Source: Nanosynbacter sp900555675 (GTDB taxonomy: Bacteria; Patescibacteriota; Saccharimonadia; Saccharimonadales; Saccharimonadaceae). From it: a DNA stretch of 64,000 bases. Location of the stretch: positions 372,001-436,000 of the forward strand of contig NZ_CP157587.1 in NCBI RefSeq assembly GCF_022828245.2, given 5' to 3'. The notes beneath the pieces are model-generated. The model was given only the letters and a program-made list of their open reading frames with translations. It did no database searches and was not told where the DNA came from. This document shows positions 7,886 to 15,950 of the stretch, piece by piece; the first letter of the stretch is position 1, and each line of letters begins with the position of its first letter. The translations under genes and the position numbers were made by a program.

Positions 7886-8387
7886 CAGCTTTCAACTCTG
7901 CGCTTTCGTTTGCCCATGGAATGTGTTGCGTGAGTTCATCAACTGTTACAAATTTAGCATACCGTATCTGCTCTTCCTGTATTTGCTCTTCGTCCTCGTT
8001 CTGTTGATGTAAGATATACTCATCAGCATTCTTATTAAGTTTCAGGCTAACCCGAAGTTGTAAGTACTCGTCATCATTTTTTAAGTTATCTGTCTCCAAG
8101 ATATCGTAATAGCCAAAGAACTTATACTGACTAGACACGCTGTCTGTATTGATTCCCGTCTCTTCTTCTACTTCACGTACGATGGTTTGCAAGTAGGTCT
8201 CGTGTTTATTTGGTTTTCCACCGGGCAGCTGCCACTTTCGACCATCTTTAGAGACGATGACTATTTTATTATCGTAAGTAAAAAGCCAAGCATATACCTG
8301 TTTTACCGGAAGAGTCTGATCTTCTGGGCGAATTTCTTTACCGCCCTTCCAAGTGCGTGCCTTAATAGTTTTTCTTATGGCGTCCAT
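7848..8387 (-). CDS. NUDIX hydrolase
   Basis: A 179-residue NUDIX pyrophosphohydrolase. The NUDIX box is canonical (GGKPNKHETYLQTIVREVEE plus ETGI, fitting Gx5Ex7REUxEExGU), preceded by the strand RKWQLPGG. The substrate cannot be read from the sequence. A TTTAGGAG ribosome-binding site lies just upstream. It overlaps the convergent HAM1-like gene at its 3' end; both are nucleotide-pool enzymes. Confidence 0.88.
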   Translation of the reverse strand: MDAIRKTIKARTWKGGKEIRPEDQTLPVKQVYAWLFTYDNKIVIVSKDGRKWQLPGGKPNKHETYLQTIVREVEEETGINTDSVSSQYKFFGYYDILETDNLKNDDEYLQLRVSLKLNKNADEYILHQQNEDEEQIQEEQIRYAKFVTVDELTQHIPWANESAELKAAIQSQINFPVSH

Positions 8388-8401
8388 GATATCTCCTAAA
8401 T

Positions 8402-8910
8402 TTATTGCCCGAGCCAGTCTAATCTATTATACTTTATATCCCCAGGCGTCAGGAAGTGTCCTACGTTTTCTTTTATAGCACAGAGCAGCATGAGAGTGTC
8501 TTCAATGCTGTCTGCCGTATGGAAAGCATAGAAATATTTCTCTCGAGAGTACTATCGGTCAATTTGATATATCTTTGAAAGACTGCCAATCAGCGTAGAA
8601 TCTAGCTTTTCTTGCTTGATTTCATGAATATCGAAATAGTTAAAGTTTGAAACTTCATCTGTTTTACGAGGTGTCGTTAATAGAGTTACTTTGTAGGCAA
8701 TAATCAAAACGGGGTCGTCGAATTTTGTATTCCAAGTTGGAATAATCAAGGGATTTTCTGCAGCGACTTCGATATCTGTCTCTAGTTCTTCCAGAAACTC
8801 TCGCTTCAACGCTTCTGTAATATCCTCACCATGTTCCAGCCCACCGCCAGGAAGATCCCATGAGTCACTTCTCTCTTGAACGAACAACAGTCTGATAAAA
8901 GTTTATCATA
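8402..8910 (-). pseudogene. Decayed NUDIX hydrolase gene
   Basis: The open part (8552-8887) encodes about 111 residues with RSDSWDLPGGGLEHGED and REFLEELE, a NUDIX box with the usual G replaced by E. The reading frame continues upstream through codons for F-I-R-L-L but has no start codon before it meets stop codons at the edge of the repeat at 8911, so the N-terminus is missing. A TAG at 8552-8554 then interrupts the frame, which stays open for another 49 codons (YSREKYFYAFHTADSIED to YNRLDWLGQ) to a TAA at 8402. I read this as a 5'-truncated and nonsense-mutated gene, probably damaged by the insertion of the adjoining module. Confidence 0.75.
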
Positions 8911-8979
8911 AAAAATAAACGCCCTGCAATGAGGACGTTTATTTGACTTGCGTGAGGCTTAGTAAACCTTCAACAACAA
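8911..8979 (-). repeat. rpsH-tail repeat, near-identical copy
   Basis: This 69-base block matches 10798-10866 at 67 of 69 positions by eye (differences at the t/c and c/t in gattTGCGc versus gactTGCGt). It includes the rpsH terminator hairpin, the stop codon and the codons L-L-L-K-V-Y. It bounds the AT-rich module 8980-10797. Confidence 0.93.
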
Positions 8980-9041
8980 AATAACATAATCAATCTTTTT
9001 GAACAACTCGTCATGTATTAATGTTTCATTAAAATTTTTTA

Positions 9042-9782
9042 TTAACGATATGCTATCTCCTTTTCTTTGCCATGATTTTGCCTTAAAGCTGTCAAATACT
9101 TTTCAAAATATTCATATTTATGTTTAGAATTATACTGCATTATAAATCTCGGATGTTCCAAAGGTATGATTTCGTCAAAAAAATTATATTTTTTGTTTAT
9201 TTTAGATAAAAATGTATAATTATCTCCACTTCCTATGCAATAACACACAGAAGTATCGATTCCAAAATCAATTTGCGCCTGTATTGAACTAACGATCAAA
9301 GAATACAATGTTTCTTGCAATTTTTTACTATCATAATAATTACAGTTAACCTCATTTCCCTTTGAATTGGTTCTAGCTATACCAACAGGACAGACAAAAT
9401 TCATATAAAAATCCGAATAAAACTTTTTGCATCCACCATATTTTTCAATTACATCATATAAAAACCCTGAAGATGATTTGTTAATATAAAACTTATCAAT
9501 CAAAATACCAGTTTCTTTTTGAAGATGTTCCGCATCCTCAAATGACACCCCTGTAACGGCTGTTCCTCGACGTGCTGGTGAACTTCCTAATATTATACGA
9601 CGTTTATTACAATCATTGTAAAACCTTTTGTAGAACGTTGTTGAAATCTCATTTGCTATTTCTTTTTGACTTCCATTAAACGGATTTATAATTTTAAAAC
9701 CATCCGGCAATTCCATTGATATTTTAGATAATTTTTTATTAAATTCTATTACTTTCTGGCCGAATGTTTTTTGTTCAATCAT
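9042..9782 (-). CDS. Uracil-DNA glycosylase family protein, SMUG2-like (DUF4918)
   Basis: A 246-residue protein. The segment RIILGSSPARRGTAVTGVSF resembles the active-site motif 1 of SMUG-type glycosylases, NFVCPVGIAR follows, and HPRFIMQY near the C-terminus resembles the DNA-intercalating motif 2. It would excise uracil or other damaged bases in base-excision repair. The gene is AT-rich with many AAA, TTA and ATA codons, unlike the ribosomal genes around it, and lies between two copies of the rpsH tail, both pointing to horizontal acquisition. Confidence 0.75.
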   Translation of the reverse strand: MIEQKTFGQKVIEFNKKLSKISMELPDGFKIINPFNGSQKEIANEISTTFYKRFYNDCNKRRIILGSSPARRGTAVTGVSFEDAEHLQKETGILIDKFYINKSSSGFLYDVIEKYGGCKKFYSDFYMNFVCPVGIARTNSKGNEVNCNYYDSKKLQETLYSLIVSSIQAQIDFGIDTSVCYCIGSGDNYTFLSKINKKYNFFDEIIPLEHPRFIMQYNSKHKYEYFEKYLTALRQNHGKEKEIAYR

Positions 9783-9795
9783 TTAGTACATCCTT

Positions 9796-9912
9796 TTAAA
9801 ATTTAACATCATTAAATTCTGTTCCTGGAATTATATATTGATCCTCTGGGCGTAAAAAGCCATTTGCAATAGAGATAATTATACTACTACCATTCTTAAC
9901 ACTACAAACTTT
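9796..9912 (-). pseudogene. 3' remnant of an unidentified coding sequence
   Basis: A 38-codon open frame without a start codon lies just upstream of the SMUG2-like gene. It ends ...ANGFLRPEDQYIIPGTEF-NDVKF-stop and reads like the C-terminus of a real protein. It begins directly after a TAA in the same frame. I do not recognise the family. The rest of the gap (9913-10012) shows nothing I can support. Confidence 0.4.
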
Positions 9913-10012
9913 TTAGAGTGAATATGATTTAAAGACATAAAAATAAGAACCTTTCAGATCTCATCATATTTACTCTTCAAACTGCTTGTGTTTACTAAAA
10001 TTTTCCGAACAG

Positions 10013-10750
10013 TTATTTTATCAATTTCTTAACTTTTTCTGCATATTCATTTGGATGATTAATACTTAAGTCTCCATGATAATAACCACTTAATATTTCT
10101 AATTCACTATTAATTAATTCATCGTGTATTATTTTTGCAGATTTAATCATAATTGGTCTTTCTTTACTTCCTACTATCACTATTGATTTTGATTTGTTGG
10201 TTTTTATATTCTTAAGATGATAATTGGAATTAGCTTTTAAAAATGAAATCATATTATCTTTTGTTATATTAGAACTATCAATATAATACTTATCAAATAA
10301 TTCTTCTTTTATTTTTAAACTTTTAAATTGAAGTTTAGAAAACCACTTTTTATTTATAAGTCCATAAGACATATTAATTGATGATTCTATAAGTTTATTT
10401 GTCATTTTCATTGGGCACACTAAAGCACTTTCAATTATTGTATATTCACATATATTGTCTCTTTTTGACAATATATCTAATAAAATTTGTGCTCCTAATG
10501 AAAGTCCTCCTATAAGTTTAACATTTCCGTTATAATTATTATCAATATATTCAATTATTTCATTTGCATTACTTTCAATAGAAGTAAAATCTCTATCACT
10601 TCCTGAATGACCATCTAATATTGGTAATATTACATGATAATTACTTTTTAATATTTCTGACACTTCTTCATAATTCCACCATGATAATCCACCACCATGT
10701 AATAACATAATAATATCTTTATTAGATTTTCCATATTCTTTAACTATCAT
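10013..10750 (-). CDS. Alpha/beta hydrolase, recently acquired
   Basis: A 245-residue alpha/beta-hydrolase fold protein. It has the oxyanion-hole motif MLLHGGGLSWWNYEEV, the nucleophile elbow GGLSLGAQ (Ser about 97) and a late acidic/His region GYYHGDLSINHP. The substrate is unknown. The gene is strikingly AT-rich, with codons almost always ending in A or T (TTA, ATA, AAA, AGA), unlike every neighbour, which suggests recent transfer from a low-GC bacterium. A purine-rich AGGGG site precedes the ATG. Confidence 0.8.
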   Translation of the reverse strand: MIVKEYGKSNKDIIMLLHGGGLSWWNYEEVSEILKSNYHVILPILDGHSGSDRDFTSIESNANEIIEYIDNNYNGNVKLIGGLSLGAQILLDILSKRDNICEYTIIESALVCPMKMTNKLIESSINMSYGLINKKWFSKLQFKSLKIKEELFDKYYIDSSNITKDNMISFLKANSNYHLKNIKTNKSKSIVIVGSKERPIMIKSAKIIHDELINSELEILSGYYHGDLSINHPNEYAEKVKKLIK

Positions 10751-10797
10751 AAAATCACCCCTTAGTTAAATTATACTATCTCTGTGTAGATAGATAT

Positions 10798-10866
10798 AAA
10801 AATAAACGCCCTGCAATGAGGACGTTTATTTGATTTGCGCGAGGCTTAGTAAACCTTCAACAACAA
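10798..10866 (-). repeat. rpsH-tail repeat, resident copy with terminator
   Basis: The true end of rpsH: codons L-L-L-K-V-Y and the TAA stop (10846), followed by a hairpin (AAATAAACG-t-CCT / AGG-g-CGTTTATTT) and a T tract that ends the long rplC-to-rpsH operon. The same block is found at 8911-8979, and in diverged form at 6544-6624. Confidence 0.93.
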
Positions 10867-11247
10867 TTCACCACCAAGTTTAGCCTTGGCTGCTTCGGCA
10901 CCAGTCATGACACCTTTTGATGTTGAGATAAGTACCAAACCGCGGCCGCTCTTTACCTTTGGAATCTCGCTAGCGCCGACGTAAACGCGACGACCAGGTT
11001 TTGAGATACGGGTAATTTCGTTGATAGTGCTGTTAGTTCCTTTTTCATTGATAGTAACTACCAACACGCCACGAGGTTTAGCATCTTCCAATTTGACATC
11101 TGCCAAGTAGCCGTTTTTGACTAATTGTTCAGCGATGACTTTCTTCATCTTGCTGGACGGAACACGAACTTCCGTTTTGCCAACCAATTTCGCATTACGG
11201 ATGCGAGTCAGAAGGTCGGCGATTGGGTCTGTAGTTTGCATAGACAT
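10846..11247 (-). CDS. rpsH: 30S ribosomal protein S8
   Basis: A 133-residue uS8 that binds the central domain of 16S rRNA and in many bacteria represses its own operon. The signature DPIADLLTRIRNA at the start and the C-terminal GRGLVLISTSKGVMTGAEA with LGGELLLKVY are typical. It is the last gene of the rplC operon here, ending at a terminator, whereas rplF normally follows directly. Its 3' end is the apparent insertion hotspot of the window. Confidence 0.97.
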   Translation of the reverse strand: MSMQTTDPIADLLTRIRNAKLVGKTEVRVPSSKMKKVIAEQLVKNGYLADVKLEDAKPRGVLVVTINEKGTNSTINEITRISKPGRRVYVGASEIPKVKSGRGLVLISTSKGVMTGAEAAKAKLGGELLLKVY

Positions 11248-11267
11248 ATTCTAATCTCCTTTCCTTC

Positions 11268-11537
11268 TTACCAACTACTCTTTGTTATGCCTGGGATTTC
11301 ACCCTTGGCTGCTTTTTCGCGGAAATTGATACGACTCAAGCCGAATTGGCGCATGTAGCCGCGTGGGCGACCAGAGATGCTATCACGGTTCTTGTGCCTG
11401 GTTGGGCTAGAATTGCGAGGCAATTTTTGCAAACCATCGAGGTCGCCAAGTTCTTTCAACTCAGCACGCTTGGCTGCAAACTTGGCAATCATCTTCATAC
11501 GCTTCTTATCACGAGCGACCATTGATTTCTTAGCCAT
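11268..11537 (-). CDS. rpsN: 30S ribosomal protein S14, cysteine-free long form
   Basis: An 89-residue uS14 of the long type, with no zinc-binding cysteines. KLPRNSSPTRHKNRDSISGR and PRGYMRQFGLSRINFREKA are diagnostic. It lies between rplE and rpsH with a one-base overlap to rplE. With L36 and beta-prime it belongs to the set of zinc-free variants in this window. Confidence 0.96.
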   Translation of the reverse strand: MAKKSMVARDKKRMKMIAKFAAKRAELKELGDLDGLQKLPRNSSPTRHKNRDSISGRPRGYMRQFGLSRINFREKAAKGEIPGITKSSW

Positions 11538-12121
11538 TACTTGACGCCTCCTTTCTTCTCAAACGGCATGCCGAATTTTTCTAGCAATGCCTTAGAAGCT
11601 TCTTTGTTGCCGTTCTTGATAACAAATGTAATCTGCAAACCGTGCAAAACCTGAGTTTCCTCAAATGTCAATTCTGGGAAAATCGATTGCTCGGTGATGC
11701 CGAGATTATAATTGCCACCTTTATCAAACTTCAAGCCAACGCCGTGGAAGTCGCGAACACGAGGCAAAGCAACGTTAATCAAACGATCCATGAACTCGTA
11801 CATACGAGCGCCGCGCAAAGTTACGCTAACACCAATTGGCGCGCCCATACCTTTACGAATACTAAATGTCGCGATTGATTTTTTGGCTCGTCGAGCCACT
11901 GGTGCTTGACCGGTAATTTTCTCGACAGTGTTTTTGACAATTTCAAAATGACGCTTGTCATCTTTCTTTTTGCCGGTACCAACGCTCACGACGATCTTTT
12001 CCAAAGCTGGCACTTCATGCACGTTCTTTAGATTCAATTCGGCTTGTAGTTCCTTAAGGTAAGTTCCTTGATACAAGGCTTTCAAGCGAGGAGCTGGCAC
12101 GACAGTTTTCTTTTCTGCCAT
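11537..12121 (-). CDS. rplE: 50S ribosomal protein L5
   Basis: A 194-residue uL5 that binds 5S rRNA and contacts P-site tRNA. The sequence ALEKIVVSVGTGKKKDDKR, RRAKKSIATFSIRKGMGAPI and RDFHGVGLKFDKGGNYNLGI is typical. Adjacent genes overlap by one base on both sides (rplX and rpsN), giving tight translational coupling. Confidence 0.97.
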   Translation of the reverse strand: MAEKKTVVPAPRLKALYQGTYLKELQAELNLKNVHEVPALEKIVVSVGTGKKKDDKRHFEIVKNTVEKITGQAPVARRAKKSIATFSIRKGMGAPIGVSVTLRGARMYEFMDRLINVALPRVRDFHGVGLKFDKGGNYNLGITEQSIFPELTFEETQVLHGLQITFVIKNGNKEASKALLEKFGMPFEKKGGVK

Positions 12122-12441
12122 TATTTAATCTCCTTATTTTTTGCTTGACGAGCAACACGAGTTTTGCCGCCGTCAGCATTCTTTACTAAACCAACCCGAC
12201 TGGTTTTGCCTGATTTCTCATCAACAACCAAAGCGACTTTGCTGATATCCATTGGTACGTGAATATCTTTTTTACCGCCTTTTGGATTGTACTGGCTTGG
12301 CTTAACGTGGCGATGTCCAGCACCAACACCTTCAACCAAAACAGTTTGGTCTTTTGTGTTAACTTTTAGAACTTTACCAGTTGTGCCTTTATTTTTACCA
12401 GCAATAATTTTTACGGTATCGTCTTTATGAATTCGAGCCAT
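12121..12441 (-). CDS. rplX: 50S ribosomal protein L24
   Basis: A 106-residue uL24, an assembly initiator of the large subunit. The N-terminal KOW motif HKDDTVKIIAGKNKGTTGKV is clear. It overlaps rplE and rplN by one base at each end. Confidence 0.96.
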   Translation of the reverse strand: MARIHKDDTVKIIAGKNKGTTGKVLKVNTKDQTVLVEGVGAGHRHVKPSQYNPKGGKKDIHVPMDISKVALVVDEKSGKTSRVGLVKNADGGKTRVARQAKNKEIK

Positions 12442-12809
12442 TAGAGTACCTCCGGAGCTAAGCTAACGATCTTCATGTAGCCCATATCGCGAAGTTCGCG
12501 TGGAACTGGACCGAAGACACGAGTAGCTTTTGGTTGCTTGTCATCGTTGATAATCACTACGGCGTTGTCGTCAAAACAGATTGTTGAGCCGTCTTTGCGA
12601 TGAATTTGATCGCGAGTACGAACAACTACAGCTTTAACAACAGATTTTTTCTTAACGTTACCGGTTGGGCTAGCGTCTTTTACCGAGCAGACGATTACGT
12701 CGCCAACGCGAGCGTAACGGCGTCGTGTACCGCCAAGAACGCGGATACACAGAACTTCCCTAGCACCTGAGTTGTCGGCTACCTTAAGGCGAGATTCTTG
12801 TTGGATCAT
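12441..12809 (-). CDS. rplN: 50S ribosomal protein L14
   Basis: A 122-residue uL14 at the subunit interface. MIQQESRLKVADNSGAREVL, CIRVLGG and GPVPRELRDMGYMKIVSLAPEVL are diagnostic. It starts four bases inside rpsQ (ATGA-type overlap). Confidence 0.97.
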   Translation of the reverse strand: MIQQESRLKVADNSGAREVLCIRVLGGTRRRYARVGDVIVCSVKDASPTGNVKKKSVVKAVVVRTRDQIHRKDGSTICFDDNAVVIINDDKQPKATRVFGPVPRELRDMGYMKIVSLAPEVL

Positions 12810-13117
12810 TTGTCGTCCTCCTTAGCCTCTTCCTTAGTTTCGCCAGAAACTTCGTCCTTTAGTTTGATAGAACCGCGAGACTTTTCAATCACCTTAACTA
12901 GAGTGAAACTCTTAGTCTTGGAAATTGGGCGAGTCTCTTCGATCTGCACCTTGTCGCCTTCACCTGCTTCGTTGGTTTCATCGTGAGCAGTGTATTTGCG
13001 AGTCACGGTGTACTGCTTGCCGTATAGCGGATGCGTTTCGCGGCTAGTGACCGTCACAGTGATGGTCTTGTCGCGCTTGGCACTCGTTACGACGCCAATC
13101 AATGTTCGTCGGGCCAT
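12806..13117 (-). CDS. rpsQ: 30S ribosomal protein S17
   Basis: A 103-residue uS17 with the OB-fold signature RRTLIGVVTSAKRDKTITVT and HPLYGKQYTVTRKYTAHDE. The acidic/lysine C-terminal tail of about 20 residues is longer than in E. coli S17. It overlaps rpmC by one base and rplN by four. Confidence 0.96.
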   Translation of the reverse strand: MARRTLIGVVTSAKRDKTITVTVTSRETHPLYGKQYTVTRKYTAHDETNEAGEGDKVQIEETRPISKTKSFTLVKVIEKSRGSIKLKDEVSGETKEEAKEDDK

Positions 13118-13326
13118 TACTTGCTCTCCTTTGTATTATTAATTTGTGTCAGCAGGCGTGCAATTTCCTTTCGGAGTGAACGCAACGCTTTTGGATTAAC
13201 TAATTCGCCAGCAGCGTGAGAACGTTTTGCTTGAAGTAAGTCGTTTCGCTTTTCAGCCAACTCCTTCTTCAAATCGTCAATCGTCTTAACAACTGCTGCT
13301 TTAACAGATTTCTTCGTTTCAGCCAT
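13117..13326 (-). CDS. rpmC: 50S ribosomal protein L29
   Basis: A 69-residue uL29 near the nascent-chain exit tunnel. The helical hairpin DDLKKELAEKRNDLLQAKRS and the RSLRKEIARLLTQINNTKESK end match the family. It lies directly after rplP, its usual neighbour. Confidence 0.93.
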   Translation of the reverse strand: MAETKKSVKAAVVKTIDDLKKELAEKRNDLLQAKRSHAAGELVNPKALRSLRKEIARLLTQINNTKESK

Positions 13327-13740
13327 TTATGCGTCCTCCCGCTTGATGAACTTACATTTGACTGGCAATTTGTGGCTAGCCAGACGCATTGCTTCGCGAG
13401 CAACTTCCTCTGAAACACCCTGCATCTCAAACAAAACAGTACCAGCCTTTACCTTAGCAACGAAGAACTCTGGGTTACCTTTACCGCCACCCATCTTCAA
13501 GCCAAGTGGCTTTCGGGTAACTGGAGTGTGAGGGAAGATTCGAATCCAAATCTTACCACCACGCTTGATGTAACGAGTCATCGCCTGACGAGCAGACTCG
13601 ATTTGGCGGGAGTTGATGCGCTCATTTGATTGTGATTGCAATGCAAAGTCGCCGAACGCGATGTAATTGCCACGAGTTGCTTGACCGCGGTTTTTTCCAA
13701 TACGCACTTTGCGGTGCTTAGTTTTCTTTGGTAACAGCAT
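13327..13740 (-). CDS. rplP: 50S ribosomal protein L16
   Basis: A 137-residue uL16 that contacts A-site tRNA. MLLPKKTKHRKVRIGKNRGQ, KIWIRIFPHTPVTRKPLGLK and MGGGKGNPEFFVAKVKAG are diagnostic. It abuts rpsC and rpmC. Confidence 0.97.
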   Translation of the reverse strand: MLLPKKTKHRKVRIGKNRGQATRGNYIAFGDFALQSQSNERINSRQIESARQAMTRYIKRGGKIWIRIFPHTPVTRKPLGLKMGGGKGNPEFFVAKVKAGTVLFEMQGVSEEVAREAMRLASHKLPVKCKFIKREDA

Positions 13741-14376
13741 TTAGCGACTCCTTTCTCCCTTATAAATCCACACTTTCACGCCAATGATACCAGCTGGTGT
13801 CTGAGCGCGAGCACAGTGGAAGTCAATATCAGCGCGCAAGGTGTGTAGAGGCACTGAGCCTTCAATTACCTTTTCGCGACGTGCCATCTCAGCACCGTTC
13901 AAACGACCAGCCACCTCAATACGAATACCTTTAGCACCAGCATTCATGGTGTTTTGTGCGGTCATTTTAGTTGCACGGCGGAAGTTGATTCGGCGCTCCA
14001 ATTGGCGAGCGATGTTCTCAGCTACCAATTTGGCTGCCAATTCTGGACGGCGAACTTCTTCAATGTTGATACGAACTGGCTGACCAGCAATCTTCTCAAC
14101 TTGCTTCTTCAATTCGTTCACGCCAGCACCACCGCGACCGATAACAACACCAGCTTTTGCTGTGTGAATTGTAATCGTGATCAAGTTAGCGCTACGCTCA
14201 ATCTCAATGCGATTGATAGTTGGGCGTGAGGCAAATTTCTTTTCAATCAACTCGCGGATCTCATGATCCTGACGAATCGCCTCTGCAAACTCTTTTTTAT
14301 TGGCCGTAAACCAACGAGAGCTCCAGTTCTTATTGACCTGTAGGCGGAAGTTGATTGGATTCACTTTTTGACCCAT
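13741..14376 (-). CDS. rpsC: 30S ribosomal protein S3
   Basis: A 211-residue uS3 at the mRNA entry channel. MGQKVNPINFRL, the KH-domain GVVIGRGGAGVNELKKQVEK and the C-terminal GIIGVKVWIYKGE are typical. It follows rplV without a gap. Confidence 0.97.
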   Translation of the reverse strand: MGQKVNPINFRLQVNKNWSSRWFTANKKEFAEAIRQDHEIRELIEKKFASRPTINRIEIERSANLITITIHTAKAGVVIGRGGAGVNELKKQVEKIAGQPVRINIEEVRRPELAAKLVAENIARQLERRINFRRATKMTAQNTMNAGAKGIRIEVAGRLNGAEMARREKVIEGSVPLHTLRADIDFHCARAQTPAGIIGVKVWIYKGERSR

Positions 14377-14835
14377 TTACTTCTCCTCCTTTTTTGCTGC
14401 CGGTTTAGCGGCTTTTTTAGCTGCAGGCTTAGCAGTTTTTGCTTCTGCCTTAGCTTCGGCCTTTTTTGCAGGCGCTTTCTTTGGCTTCTCTGCTCCAGTT
14501 ACTTCAACCAAAATATTTGAAGTCTTTTTCTGGAATGGCAAAGCGCGACCACGTGATGCAGGCTTAAAGCGGCGCAAGCGTGTGCCAACGGTAACGCTCA
14601 AAGTAGTAATTACCAAACTTTTTGCGTCCAAGCCGTGGTTATTGATGGCGTTTGCCTTAGCGCTTTCGATAGCCTTCTTAACTGGGCTAGCAGCGCGCTT
14701 TGGAACGTGCTCTAAGATAACTAGCGCATCAGCTACAGTACGACCTCGCACTAATGCTGCGACTAGACTAACCTTACGTGGTGCCTGATCAACACCTTTA
14801 GCGTAAGCACGGACAGTATAAGTTGTATCAGCCAT
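14377..14835 (-). CDS. rplV: 50S ribosomal protein L22
   Basis: A 152-residue uL22 lining the exit tunnel. The core (AKGVDQAPRKVSLVAALVRG ... GRALPFQKKTSNILVEVTG) is followed by a roughly 40-residue alanine/lysine tail made of AKPAAKK-like repeats, which E. coli L22 lacks. Such low-complexity tails probably bind rRNA on the surface. Confidence 0.96.
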   Translation of the reverse strand: MADTTYTVRAYAKGVDQAPRKVSLVAALVRGRTVADALVILEHVPKRAASPVKKAIESAKANAINNHGLDAKSLVITTLSVTVGTRLRRFKPASRGRALPFQKKTSNILVEVTGAEKPKKAPAKKAEAKAEAKTAKPAAKKAAKPAAKKEEK

Positions 14836-14837
14836 GA

Positions 14838-15104
14838 TTACTTCTTATCCTTTCCACCGTGTTTACGGAATTTACGAGTTGGGCTAAACTCACCGAGCTT
14901 ATGACCAACCATGTTTTCGGTAATCAGCACTGGTACGTGCACTCTACCGTTGTGAACAGCAATCGTTCGACCAACCATCTCTGGTGTAATAGTCGAAGCG
15001 CGCGCCCACGTTTTGATAACGGTTCGATCGTCAAGGCTAAGAGCAGTAATTTTCTTTGCTAGCTTTACATCGACGAATGGACCTTTCTTTAATGAACGAC
15101 TCAT
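14838..15104 (-). CDS. rpsS: 30S ribosomal protein S19
   Basis: An 88-residue uS19. MSRSLKKGPFVDVKLAKKI, WARASTITPEMVGRTIAVHN and GHKLGEFSPTRKFRKHGG are all diagnostic. It lies between rplB and rplV in the usual order. Confidence 0.97.
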   Translation of the reverse strand: MSRSLKKGPFVDVKLAKKITALSLDDRTVIKTWARASTITPEMVGRTIAVHNGRVHVPVLITENMVGHKLGEFSPTRKFRKHGGKDKK

Positions 15105-15110
15105 CGTGAT

Positions 15111-15950
15111 TTACCTCTTCCTCTTCGCGTCGTGACGCGTGCGTACGATTAATTTATTCGAGCCTTTACGGCGACGAGTTCGATAACCTAATGTCAATTG
15201 ACCCCAAGGAGTACGTGGTGCTTTACCAGTACCATGGCGACCACCGTCACCACCACCATGTGGGTGGTCTGCAGCGTTCATAACGACACCACGAACGGTT
15301 GGGCGAATACCCTTGCGACGTTTGCGACCAGCTGAACCGATCTTAACATTTTGATGCTGGACGTTACCGACTACACCGATAGCAGCAGTAGCTTCCAAGC
15401 GAACTTTACGAACTTCGCCAGATGGCAATTTGATAGTTGCATAGTTGCCTTCTTTTGCCATCAACTGAGCCTTAGCACCGGCGGCGCGCACCATTTGTGC
15501 ACCTTTACCAGCGGTCAACTCAATAGCGTAAATCATCGTACCAACAGGAATAACTGACAGTGGCAAGCGGTTCGAAGCCTCAATTGGAGCTTCTTCGCCA
15601 GTTCGGATAGTTTTACCCTTAACCATTGAGGTGTCAGCTAGGATGTAGTGGTACAAATTGTACTGATCCTTAACTCGAGCAATACGAGCTGAGCGGTTTG
15701 GATCGTATTCGATTTCTTCAATCGTCAAGGTCAAGCCTGCTGGCAAATTGTGGTTCACCAAGCGGTAGTGACGACGAACGCCGCCTCCGCGATGACGAAC
15801 AGTAATTCGACCTTGGTTGTTGCGACCGGCATTTTGCTTTTTAGCTTTAATCAGACTTTTAAGAGGTTTTCTTGTTGTAATGTCTGACAAATCCTGACTC
15901 GTCATGCCGCGACGAGCAGGAGTGGTTGGATTGTAAGCTTTCACTGGCAT
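15111..15950 (-). CDS. rplB: 50S ribosomal protein L2
   Basis: A 279-residue uL2 next to the peptidyl transferase centre. The GRITVRHRGGGVRRHYR region and the C-terminal block ADHPHGGGDGGRHGTGKAPR contain the functionally important His. It overlaps rplW by one base. Confidence 0.98.
   Translation of the reverse strand: MPVKAYNPTTPARRGMTSQDLSDITTRKPLKSLIKAKKQNAGRNNQGRITVRHRGGGVRRHYRLVNHNLPAGLTLTIEEIEYDPNRSARIARVKDQYNLYHYILADTSMVKGKTIRTGEEAPIEASNRLPLSVIPVGTMIYAIELTAGKGAQMVRAAGAKAQLMAKEGNYATIKLPSGEVRKVRLEATAAIGVVGNVQHQNVKIGSAGRKRRKGIRPTVRGVVMNAADHPHGGGDGGRHGTGKAPRTPWGQLTLGYRTRRRKGSNKLIVRTRHDAKRKR

Noticed and set aside
8980..9041. Small ORF after the SMUG2-like gene
   Set aside because: Only AT-rich sequence with stops in all frames is present between the gene end and the repeat.
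6544..10866. Repeated 69-base blocks as a CRISPR array
   Set aside because: Only three copies, about 2 kb apart with genes between them, and each contains an rpsH tail and terminator.
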